From Verrucomicrobiales bacterium (GTDB taxonomy: Bacteria; Verrucomicrobiota; Verrucomicrobiia; Limisphaerales; J093), in the NCBI GenBank assembly GCA_015075445.1, contig JABTUJ010000018.1, forward strand, positions 1-64,000: a DNA stretch of 64,000 nt, in the 5' to 3' direction. This document shows positions 34,145 to 41,843 of this stretch, in pieces (the first letter of the stretch is position 1; the number at the start of each line of letters is the position of its first letter). A program made the translations under genes and the position numbers. Below the pieces are notes generated by a model. It was not told the DNA's origin. It saw only the letters and a program-made list of their open reading frames with translations, and did not search any database.

Positions 34145-35473
34145 ATGCGCGCCTGCTACAACATCCTCTTTGCGATCCTCCTCGTACTGAGCGCGCCGTA
34201 TTATCTGCTGAAGATGATGCGGCGGGGGGGCTGGCGGTCGGGTTTGGGCGAACGTTTCGGTCGGTTCAGCTCCCGCATCAAGGTGGGGCTGACGAACCGC
34301 CAGGTGCTGTGGCTGCACGCGGCGAGCGTGGGCGAAGTCAACCTGGCGCTGCCGCTGCTGCAGGCCCTGGAGCGGCGGGTGCCGAACCTCAAGCTGGTCT
34401 GCTCGACGTACACTTCGACCGGGCGCGAGGAACTGCACCGGCGGCTGCCGGGTCACATCGAGAAGATCTACTGGCCGCTGGATCTGCGCCGGTGGGTCTC
34501 GCGTGCGCTCAAGGTCATCCGGCCGAAAGTCGTGGTGCTGGTCGAATCCGAGATCTGGCCGAACTTCCTCTGGAGCCTGCGCGCCCGTCGGACGCCGGTC
34601 GTGCTGGTGAACGCGCGCCTGTCCGAGCGCTCTTACCGGGCCTATCGTCGGTTCGGTTTTCTGTTCCGCCCGTTGCTGGAGACCTTTGCCGGCGTGGGCG
34701 CGCAGACCGAGACCGACGCCGCGCGCTGGGTGGAGCTGGGTTGCCGTCCCGAGACCGTTCAGGTGCTGGGAAGCCTGAAGTTCGAGGGCGCGCGGCTCGA
34801 GGAACGGTGCGCGCTGGATGTGGCGGCGATCCTTCGCCAGCTCGGTGTGCCGGCTGACGCTCCGGTGCTACTGGGTGGCAGCACGCACGCCGGGGAAGAG
34901 GCCGTCCTGGCGGAGGTCTTCCAGCGGCTGCGTTCCCGGTTTCCCGACCTCTTTCTGGTGCTGGTGCCCCGGCATTTCGAACGCGGCCGGGAAGTGGGCC
35001 GCGAACTCGAGCAGCGCGGCATCCCGTTCATCTACCGCCGGGAGATCACGGCGGCGAAGCGCTGGGCCGACCGCTCGCTACAGGCGCTGGTGGTCAACAC
35101 CACCGGCGAACTCCGGTCCTTCTACGAAGAGGCGACCGTCATCTTCGTGGGCAAGAGCCTGACCGCCCGGGGAGGACAGAACCCCATCGAGCCGGGGGCG
35201 CTGGGCAAGGCGATGGTGTTTGGGCCGAACATGCAGAACTTCGAGGCCATCGCGGCGGCCTTCGTGCGTGAGGAGGGGGCCGTGCAGGTCCAGGATGCCG
35301 CCGGACTGGAGCGGGTGGTGGGCGAATTGCTGGCGGACGGGGCTCGTCGGAGTGTGCTGGGAGCCCACGCCCTGCGGGTGGTCAAGTCCAGCATCGGCGC
35401 CATCGAGCGCTCGGTGGACATGATCGTCCGCCAATTGCCGCCGGAGGAAACGTACGTGGCGCCCGGAGCCTAG
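34145..35473 (+). CDS. waaA: 3-deoxy-D-manno-octulosonic acid (Kdo) transferase
   Basis: 442 residues, full length for WaaA/KdtA. An N-terminal membrane anchor (MRACYNILFAILLVLSAPYY) is followed by ERFGRFSSRIKV, WLHAASVGEVNLALPLLQAL (the E of SVGE is catalytic), STYTSTGREELHRRL, VVLVESEIWPNFLW and the C-terminal GGSTHAGEEAVLAEVFQRL, GKSLTARGGQNPIEPGALGK (nucleotide-sugar binding). It adds Kdo to the lipid A precursor at the inner membrane, which shows that the organism makes lipopolysaccharide-type lipids. Divergent from the SNF2 gene with a 132-bp gap. Confidence 0.95.
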   Translation: MRACYNILFAILLVLSAPYYLLKMMRRGGWRSGLGERFGRFSSRIKVGLTNRQVLWLHAASVGEVNLALPLLQALERRVPNLKLVCSTYTSTGREELHRRLPGHIEKIYWPLDLRRWVSRALKVIRPKVVVLVESEIWPNFLWSLRARRTPVVLVNARLSERSYRAYRRFGFLFRPLLETFAGVGAQTETDAARWVELGCRPETVQVLGSLKFEGARLEERCALDVAAILRQLGVPADAPVLLGGSTHAGEEAVLAEVFQRLRSRFPDLFLVLVPRHFERGREVGRELEQRGIPFIYRREITAAKRWADRSLQALVVNTTGELRSFYEEATVIFVGKSLTARGGQNPIEPGALGKAMVFGPNMQNFEAIAAAFVREEGAVQVQDAAGLERVVGELLADGARRSVLGAHALRVVKSSIGAIERSVDMIVRQLPPEETYVAPGA

Positions 35474-35493
35474 CCGGGGAATCTCCTGCCCAC

Positions 35494-35590
35494 TGTAGGC
35501 GCCGACGTGAGGAGGCTTGGCAGGTGCCGACGTGAGCAGGCATAGCGGGTCGGGCCAACGCGACGTCGCCTCCTCACGTCGGCGCCTACA
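35494..35590. repeat. Palindromic repeat family 1, copy C
   Basis: 23-bp arms (TGTAGGCGCCGACGTGAGGA GGC and its complement). The loop contains an extra partial arm GTGCCGACGTGAGCAGGC (35524-35541), a sign of internal duplication. Between waaA and a convergent gene, where a terminator would be expected. Confidence 0.88.
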
Positions 35591-35619
35591 GTCTTCTACA
35601 GTTTCCGCCGCCCGGCTCC

Positions 35620-37827
35620 TCAAGGTTGTTCGATCAGCAACCAGGTGCGGCTGTGGGCGGGCACGTCGACCTCGACTCTCGCCTGGTGGTAGCGGTCCAG
35701 CTCGTAACGGCGCCGCGGGCCTTCTTCCTGCCGGATCGAGGCGGCCTCGGTAAGCCCCGTGTAATAGAGCGGCAGCGTGAGGGTCCGGCGCACCGGTTCG
35801 GGGAGCGGGTTGTAGATCATCGCCAGCCCGCAACGGGGGCGGCCGGGGTTGACGTGGAGGAAGTAGTCGAGATCGCGGCCATCGGCGCGACGGAGATGGA
35901 TGATGTCGGCCTCGAGGATCTCGCGGTACTGCTTGAACCAGCTCACCCATCGACGGACGACGGCCTGCGTTTCGTCCGAGTCGTAGAGGCGCGGCCCGCG
36001 GTAACAGGCCTGGACGCCGGCGCCGAAGTTGTTGGCGAGGTGCGCTTCGTAGTCGGCGAGATGCTCGCGCAAGGGTTCAAGTGTCGCGGCGGCCCCGCCG
36101 CCGTGATACTCGGTGAGCGGGACGAACATCCAGCCCATCGAGGGGATCTTCTCGAAGGTGCCGTCGAAGATGTTCTGCCGGCCGTGAATGAGCTGCTGCG
36201 CTCGCGGGAGCGACCAGTTGTCTTCGCGATAGCCCATGCCGGTCTTGTTCGAGCCGGTGAAGAAGTAGTAGTCCGGCGCGTTGACGTAGACCCCGCGCTC
36301 GCGGCACCAGGCGTAGAAGTCGGCGCTCATCCGCCATTGCACCCATTGCGAGTCCGCCAGCCCACGATGCCCCGGGTGCGAGGTGGAGGCACACACATCT
36401 CCCGGGTAAGGGCCGTCATGCTCGAGCAGATCGAGCCCGGTCTGTTCGATGAAATTCCGGACGCGGCGGAGGTAGTGGGTGCCCCAAACGCTGGCCAGAC
36501 AGGGGGCGTTGCCGAAGATGGCGCCACCCGGTTTGCCGGTCTCGGGGTGGATGACGTCGTTGGCGTCGTCGATGCGACGGCTGCTGAACAGGGAGTAGGC
36601 GCCGACCTCGAGGCCGCGCGCGTGGGCGTAATCGACGTCGGCCTTGATGCGGGCCAGGTACGCGGGGTCCTCGCTTTCCATGTTCAGGCCGCTGCCGAAC
36701 GTGTAGATGATCATCTCGAACCCGACGGCGGCGCACTGGTCGACGGCGGCGCGGAAGGTGGCGGTGTCGGCGCTGCGCACGTGCATCATGACGGGATTCT
36801 CCGTGCTCCAGGGGGCCAGGGCACGCTGGGCGCGGCGCAAGGCCAACCCCTGTCGTTCCCGTTGGTCGCTGTCGTGCAGGACGAGCCAGACGCGGAACGA
36901 GCGCCAGACCTCGCCGGGGGCCAGGGTCACACCGGGACCGATCGGCGGGCGGCAGAGCAACAGGCAAGGTGTGAGCCGGGAGTAATGGACCTGGGTGCGG
37001 TACTCGGGGTCGGCCACCCATTCGGTGACGCGACTTGAGGTGACCGGGTCCATGCCGCCGAAGCTGTAGTCGCTGAGCACCGCGAGTGGGGGAAGGCGCC
37101 AGCGGTTGGTGGGGCGGGAGTCAACAGCCGACTCGGCCTCGACGGCGGCAAGGACTTCGGTGGTGACCCGGTCCAACGTCAGGGTTTGGCTGGTGCCGTT
37201 GCTGACGGTGAGCCATTTCCCCAGCACCGGCAGGCCGTCGTAGAGCTCGTAATGGACGGTGACGGCCACGTCGCGGGTGGCGGCATCGGGTCCGGTGTAC
37301 GTGAACTCCAGGGTGGCGCCGGGCGGTGGCCAGGGAAGGTCGGCGCTGGGGCGTTTGCGTTTCCAGGCGAACGGTGCGGCGGGCTGGCGGGTGCGCCAGT
37401 GGTGGAGGGCAAACGCGTTGGAGTTGGGTCGCAGGGCCTCGATCCACTCGGGCAGCAGGTAGGCGTGGTTGGGCTGGCCGTGGAGTCCGCCCACGGGGTA
37501 CTCCTGGCCGTTGAGGGTGAGGAGCGCTTCGGGTTTGACGGCGCGCAGGAAGCTGACGCCGGTGCGGAGGTGGTCCAGGCCCACGGTGGCCGCCGCGGGC
37601 GCCAGCCGGAAGGTGCGGCGCACCAGGCCATTCTCGAGTTGCAGTTCGTTGCCGGCGGGGGATTCCACGACCCTGGCAGGCCAGGTGCCCGCCGCCAGCA
37701 GCCAATCGGGCTCGGGCGCCGGGGTGGGCGGGAGTGCCCGGAGGCTGGGGAGGACGAGGAGCGTCAGCCAGGCCAAGGTGACGGCCGACGCGTGGCGGAT
37801 TTGGGGAGCGGGAGGGGAGGAACGCAT
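35620..37827 (-). CDS. Secreted alpha-galactosidase-like glycoside hydrolase
   Basis: 735 residues. Signal peptide about 1-33 (ASAVTLAWLTLLVLPSLRAL). The N-terminal beta-sandwich (about 40-300, LQLENGLVRRTFRLAPAAAT) and the central TIM-barrel-like region resemble GH36/GH97-type alpha-galactosidases: YDGLPVLGKWLTVSNGTSQT, GFEMIIYTFGSGLNMESEDP, GLEVGAYSLFSSRRIDDAND, and GLDLLEHDGPYPGDVCASTS with the candidate catalytic acid D. A beta-rich C-terminal domain ends in AHSRTWLLIEQP. The family number cannot be fixed by eye. Start ATG 37827 gives the signal peptide; the frame extends back into repeat copy D. Confidence 0.72.
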   Translation of the reverse strand: MRSSPPAPQIRHASAVTLAWLTLLVLPSLRALPPTPAPEPDWLLAAGTWPARVVESPAGNELQLENGLVRRTFRLAPAAATVGLDHLRTGVSFLRAVKPEALLTLNGQEYPVGGLHGQPNHAYLLPEWIEALRPNSNAFALHHWRTRQPAAPFAWKRKRPSADLPWPPPGATLEFTYTGPDAATRDVAVTVHYELYDGLPVLGKWLTVSNGTSQTLTLDRVTTEVLAAVEAESAVDSRPTNRWRLPPLAVLSDYSFGGMDPVTSSRVTEWVADPEYRTQVHYSRLTPCLLLCRPPIGPGVTLAPGEVWRSFRVWLVLHDSDQRERQGLALRRAQRALAPWSTENPVMMHVRSADTATFRAAVDQCAAVGFEMIIYTFGSGLNMESEDPAYLARIKADVDYAHARGLEVGAYSLFSSRRIDDANDVIHPETGKPGGAIFGNAPCLASVWGTHYLRRVRNFIEQTGLDLLEHDGPYPGDVCASTSHPGHRGLADSQWVQWRMSADFYAWCRERGVYVNAPDYYFFTGSNKTGMGYREDNWSLPRAQQLIHGRQNIFDGTFEKIPSMGWMFVPLTEYHGGGAAATLEPLREHLADYEAHLANNFGAGVQACYRGPRLYDSDETQAVVRRWVSWFKQYREILEADIIHLRRADGRDLDYFLHVNPGRPRCGLAMIYNPLPEPVRRTLTLPLYYTGLTEAASIRQEEGPRRRYELDRYHQARVEVDVPAHSRTWLLIEQP

Positions 37828-37871
37828 GCGGGAGAGGGGGTAGTCGGCTAGCCCGGACAATTCATGCCCGA

Positions 37872-37943
37872 TGTAGGCGCCGACGTGAGGAGGCGGTGCG
37901 GGTCGGGGCAAAGCCCCTTCGCCTCCTCACGTCGGCGCCTACA
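37872..37943. repeat. Palindromic repeat family 1, copy D
   Basis: 24-bp perfect arms (TGTAGGCGCCGACGTGAGGA GGCG) with a 24-bp loop, in the 160-bp gap between two minus-strand genes. Confidence 0.9.
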
Positions 37944-37986
37944 GGCTTTCGCGGTTTGGTGCGGTGCAAGAAGGAGCTGGGTTCGC

Positions 37987-38775
37987 TTAGCGGGTGGCGC
38001 CCCCGCGTGGGTCGTCCGGGACGCACCACAGGAGGCCGGGTTTGTTTTCGCGTTCGCGTTCGAAGGCGAAGAACTGGATGAAGAGGACGTGACCGCCGAA
38101 ACCGAGCAGGTCGGCACCTTTGATGTGGCGGCGGCCGACGCCGCAGGCGAGGTCGGGTTCGTTGCTGGCGTCGTTGTAGACGCCGTTGAAGCCCCACATC
38201 TTGATGTAGAGATCTTCATCCGGCTCCCAGAGGACGTAGGCGGCGGGGTTGAACTGGCCGAGCTTGTAGGTGCTGGGCTTGCGGTCGGCGAGGGCGCCGA
38301 AGTTCGAGACGGCACCGTTCATGGTGTAGGTGGAGAGCTTGTTGTCGCGGGCCTTCCAGTTGACGGCGTTGGTGCGGTCGGTGGGGCAGAGGTAGACGCG
38401 GGTGGCATTGACGTACGGCCAGAAGAGGCCGGTCTGGTAGGGGACGGTCTCGTTGGTGCGGTTGAGTTGGGGGGGGCGGCCGCCGACCGGGGAGTACAGC
38501 CAGCCGGGGGCGGCGTTGCCCCAATTGGGGGGTGCCATCTGATCCCGGTTGTCGTCGGCATAGAGATGCATGGCGAGGCCGATCTGCTTGAGGTTGCTGA
38601 TGCAGGCGGTGCGGTGGGCCTTTTCCTTGGCCTTGGCCAACGCCGGCAACAGGAGGCTCGCGAGGATGGCGATGATCGCGATCACGACCAGCAACTCGAT
38701 CAACGTGAAGCCGCGGGCAGAGGCCCCGAAGAGCGGCGCGCGTGGCTCGGGGCGCCTGGAGAAGGGACGCTTCAT
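37987..38775 (-). CDS. Prepilin-type N-terminal cleavage/methylation domain protein
   Basis: 262 residues. Leader [20 protein letters not shown] then [22 protein letters not shown], the prepilin peptidase site and hydrophobic helix, followed by [22 protein letters not shown]-terminal block contains [20 protein letters not shown], the H-motif region of these Verrucomicrobial pseudopilin-like proteins. Same class as the protein encoded at 14769 but only alike in the first 60 residues. Envelope-located, role unknown. Confidence 0.9.
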   Translation of the reverse strand: MKRPFSRRPEPRAPLFGASARGFTLIELLVVIAIIAILASLLLPALAKAKEKAHRTACISNLKQIGLAMHLYADDNRDQMAPPNWGNAAPGWLYSPVGGRPPQLNRTNETVPYQTGLFWPYVNATRVYLCPTDRTNAVNWKARDNKLSTYTMNGAVSNFGALADRKPSTYKLGQFNPAAYVLWEPDEDLYIKMWGFNGVYNDASNEPDLACGVGRRHIKGADLLGFGGHVLFIQFFAFERERENKPGLLWCVPDDPRGGATR

Positions 38776-38835
38776 GGGGCGGCCACACTATCGGGTGCGG
38801 TCGGGGCGTCAAGCGCACCGGCGGGGCTCACGCGC

Positions 38836-39387
38836 TCACAACATCCGCGGGACCGTGCCATCGGAGGGCGGGGCGGAACGGAAGACATTCCAGCGCGGCG
38901 CCTCGGGCGGGCGGGTGACCTGCCAGAGGTGGAAGACCAGGCCGGCCAGGACGAAGACGTTCAACGCCTGCGACAGCCCGTGCAGCACGCTGAAGGTGCG
39001 CTCGGCGCCCGCTCGTTCCGCGGGGGTCGACCGGGCCGAGTACCGGACTTGCTGGAGCGAATGCATCTTGGGCGCAAACACGAATCCGGCGAGCAGACTC
39101 GCGGCAAACAGCGCCGAGACCACCCCCAGGGTCACGCGCCGCGTCACCCGGCCGGCGCGGATGAACTCGACCACGAGCAACCCCAGCGCCACCAACCCGC
39201 AGACCTGCTGCACCACGATCAGCCGGGCGATCACCAGCTCGGCCACCCGCGCCCGGTAAGGCGCCGGGAGGAAGGACGCCATGGCCTCGGAGAAAATGGC
39301 CGGCGCCGCGCCCACGGTGAAGAACACCGTGGCACCCAGCCAGACCGCGGCGTTAAGGATCGCGGCGAAACGGAGCGCGGATTGCAC
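38836..39387 (-). CDS. DUF4149-like (TMEM205-type) membrane protein
   Basis: 183 residues with four membrane segments: FAAILNAAVWLGATVFFTVG, ARLIVVQQVCGLVALGLLVV, LGVVSALFAASLLAGFVFAP and LSQALNVFVLAGLVFHLWQV. The order and the F-T-x-G-x-A-P-A-I-F motif in the first segment fit DUF4149. Function unknown. Divergent from the spermidine-synthase-like gene. Confidence 0.75.
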   Translation of the reverse strand: MQSALRFAAILNAAVWLGATVFFTVGAAPAIFSEAMASFLPAPYRARVAELVIARLIVVQQVCGLVALGLLVVEFIRAGRVTRRVTLGVVSALFAASLLAGFVFAPKMHSLQQVRYSARSTPAERAGAERTFSVLHGLSQALNVFVLAGLVFHLWQVTRPPEAPRWNVFRSAPPSDGTVPRML

Positions 39388-39499
39388 GGGCGCAGCCTAG
39401 GCCCGGCGGGGGGTGTCTGCCAAGCGACGATTGCCCCGACTTGCCGGCGGCCATCGGTCCCCCTACAACAAGCGGGTGAAACCATTCCGCACCACGGCG

Positions 39500-41041
39500 A
39501 TGGCCGGTTCAACGCTGTCCGCGGCTCTGCGCCGGTTCCTGTTCGTGACCGCCGCCCTGACTGGCGGAGTGATCATGGTGGTCGAAATCGTCGGGGCCAA
39601 GATGCTGGCGCCGTACTTCGGCACGTCCCATTTCGTCTGGACCGCGCAGATTGGCGTGACGCTGCTGGCGCTGGCGACGGGGTATGCGGCCGGGGGATGG
39701 CTGGCGGACAAGTCACCGCGTCCGGCATGGGTGTACGGCGGGATTGCGGGGGCGAGCGCGTGGTTGTGCGGGGCGGTGCTGGCGGCGGAACCGGCGGCCT
39801 TCTTCTGCCTGCGCTTTGGCATTGAATCGGGCTCCGTGTTGGGGGCGTTGTTTCTTTTCTTCGTGCCGCTCGCAGCGCTCGCCATGGTCGGGCCGTTCTT
39901 TGCGCGGGTGCTCACGTCGGCGGTGAATGTCGTGGGTCGGAACGTGGGACGTTTGACCGCCCTGAGCACGCTGGGCAGCGTGGCGGGCACGGTGCTGGCC
40001 GGGTATGTATTGATCCCGAGGCTGCCGAACTCGATGACCATGTACGGTTGTGCGGTGGCGCTGCTGCTGGTGGCGGCCGGGTATTTCGCGGTCTGGCAAC
40101 GGCGCACGCTGGCCCCGGTGCTGGTCCTCGGCGGCGTGGCGGCGTTCCTGGGGTTCCTCGGGGCGGTGCGCCCGCCGTTCGCGCCGCAGACCGGATGGCG
40201 CGAGCTCTACCGCGGCAACTCGAACTTCGGGATGCTGCAGGTACTGGAGAGCGAGGAGGGTCAGGCGCGGTACTACTTGAACGACCTCCTCAGCCAGAAC
40301 ACTTACAACCCGCAGACCGGCCAGAGCCTGTCCCTGTTCACGTACCTGTTGCACGGTCTGGGGCGCGGGTATGCGCCCGAGGCGCAGGCGGTCCTCTGCA
40401 TCGGTCTGGGCATCGGCGTGGTGCCCATGCAGTTTGCACGCGAAGGCGCCCGCGTGGACGTCGTCGAGATCAATCCCGCCGCGGCGCCGCTGGCCGAGCG
40501 GTTCTTCGACTTCGACCCCGACCGCGTGCAGTTGCATATCGGCGACGGCCGGCAGTTCCTCATGACCACGGCCGAGCGCTACGACGTGCTCGTGCTCGAC
40601 GCTTTCCTCGGTGAATCGCCGCCCTCGCACCTGATGACCCGGGAGGCCTTTGCCGCCATGCGTCGCTGCCTGAAGCCGGGCGGAGTGCTGGTGATGAATG
40701 CGTTTGGCGACTTCACCCCCGGCCGGGATTTCCTGATCAGCTCCCTCTCACGCACGCTGGCGGCGGTCTTTGCCGAACACCGCATCCACGCCGCCGGCAA
40801 CGGCAACGTGTTTTTCGTGGCGTCCGATCGCCCGGACCTGACCCTGCGCCAAACGCCCGACTTCGCTGACGTCCCCTGGATGATCCGGGGTCGGGTCGAA
40901 GAGGCATTCGCCAGCCGCCGTCACGCGGCGCCCGACCGCGGCCGCGTCCTGACCGACGACTTCAACCCGATCGACTTCCACGATGCGTTGAACCGCGAGG
41001 AGCTTCGCCGGGCGCTGGCCCTGAGCTACGGGCCCCGCTGA
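39500..41041 (+). CDS. Membrane-embedded spermidine synthase-like fusion protein
   Basis: 513 residues. The N-terminal ~230 residues hold seven or so membrane helices of the type fused to polyamine synthases in bacteria (TGGVIMVVEIVGAKMLAPYF, ALSTLGSVAGTVLAGYVLIP). The C-terminal domain is a spermidine-synthase-like methyltransferase fold: LCIGLGIGVVPMQFAREGAR (motif I), VDVVEINPAAAPLAERFFDF, HIGDGRQFLMTTAERYDVLV and LDAFLGESPPSHLMTREAFA, with DDFNPIDFHD at the end. Usually annotated as fused MFS/spermidine synthase. The true substrate is uncertain because key polyamine-binding residues vary. ATG 39500 chosen; GTG at 39476 is possible. Confidence 0.88.
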   Translation: MAGSTLSAALRRFLFVTAALTGGVIMVVEIVGAKMLAPYFGTSHFVWTAQIGVTLLALATGYAAGGWLADKSPRPAWVYGGIAGASAWLCGAVLAAEPAAFFCLRFGIESGSVLGALFLFFVPLAALAMVGPFFARVLTSAVNVVGRNVGRLTALSTLGSVAGTVLAGYVLIPRLPNSMTMYGCAVALLLVAAGYFAVWQRRTLAPVLVLGGVAAFLGFLGAVRPPFAPQTGWRELYRGNSNFGMLQVLESEEGQARYYLNDLLSQNTYNPQTGQSLSLFTYLLHGLGRGYAPEAQAVLCIGLGIGVVPMQFAREGARVDVVEINPAAAPLAERFFDFDPDRVQLHIGDGRQFLMTTAERYDVLVLDAFLGESPPSHLMTREAFAAMRRCLKPGGVLVMNAFGDFTPGRDFLISSLSRTLAAVFAEHRIHAAGNGNVFFVASDRPDLTLRQTPDFADVPWMIRGRVEEAFASRRHAAPDRGRVLTDDFNPIDFHDALNREELRRALALSYGPR

Positions 41042-41112
41042 AGGCCGGGCCGGTTCGGGGTGGGGGATATGCGCAGCCCGGGGAATGGGCGTTGTTCCCG
41101 CCCGGCCGGAGG

Positions 41113-41751
41113 TCAGCTCCGGCGGCGCCACGCCGCGAAGGCCAGCAGCCCCAGACCGGACAGCAGCGCGGCGTGGGCCGGTTCCGGCACGACCGGCGCG
41201 GCGAGGTAGGCCACATCATCAATGACGAACGCACCGGCCGGGCCCACGATCAGCACGCGTGCAATGTAATCGGGGCCGGACGCCGTGAAGTCGAGGAACC
41301 CTTCCGGATCACCGCCCAGACTGGCGGGTCCGCTGGTGGACCCGAGCAGCGCATTCACGGCATCGTACGCGAACAGGAAGACGTCCGCATTCGAGCGGTA
41401 ATACAGACTCAGGCTCTGCGCCGGGGCGGTCGTGAAGGTGAGTTCGAGGTCAAGCCCTTCCCCCCAAAGGGTGGCCGTCCCGGATTTTGGCGGGTACAGG
41501 AGGTGATTCACGCTCCCCCCCACCTCGAGGACAGTGGCCTGCGGACCAAAGGTCAGTCCGCCGGGTTGGCCGGCGTAGTAGCCACCGAGGTTAAGTCCGT
41601 CGCCGTCATAGTGGTGGGTCAACGGGATTCCCTCGAAGTCGAGGAAGATCTGGGCGACCGCGGCCGCGGGAGCAGCACTGAGCACGGCGGCGGCGAGCCA
41701 GGGGACGGCCAGGCGGCGGCGCGCGGCGATGCGGGTGAGGGTGGCTTTCAT
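41113..41751 (-). CDS. PEP-CTERM (VPEP-type) secreted protein
   Basis: 212 residues. Signal peptide to about residue 34 (LAAAVLSAAPAAAVAQ), a beta-rich body (FLDFEGIPLTHHYDGDGLNL ... FDFTASGPDY-like) that resembles other exported PEP-CTERM proteins, and the C-terminal sorting signal VPEPAHAALLSGLGLLAFAA then WRRRS. Anchored or processed by an exosortase. ATG at 41751; 92 bp downstream of the subtilase gene on the same strand, so the pair may be co-expressed. Confidence 0.88.
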   Translation of the reverse strand: MKATLTRIAARRRLAVPWLAAAVLSAAPAAAVAQIFLDFEGIPLTHHYDGDGLNLGGYYAGQPGGLTFGPQATVLEVGGSVNHLLYPPKSGTATLWGEGLDLELTFTTAPAQSLSLYYRSNADVFLFAYDAVNALLGSTSGPASLGGDPEGFLDFTASGPDYIARVLIVGPAGAFVIDDVAYLAAPVVPEPAHAALLSGLGLLAFAAWRRRS

Positions 41752-41843
41752 GGGGGGGCGTCGGTGCAAGCAGGGTGATGGGCACGCCGCTTCAGGTTCG
41801 GCGCAGCGTGGGTCGAGGTTGTCCATGGTTCCGCCCTCGGCGT

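Noticed and set aside
35494-37943. Palindromic repeats C and D as ordinary rho-independent terminators
   Set aside because: The stems are long but no T-tract follows either arm, and the same sequence occurs between genes in several orientations, so a mobile or structural repeat is the better description.
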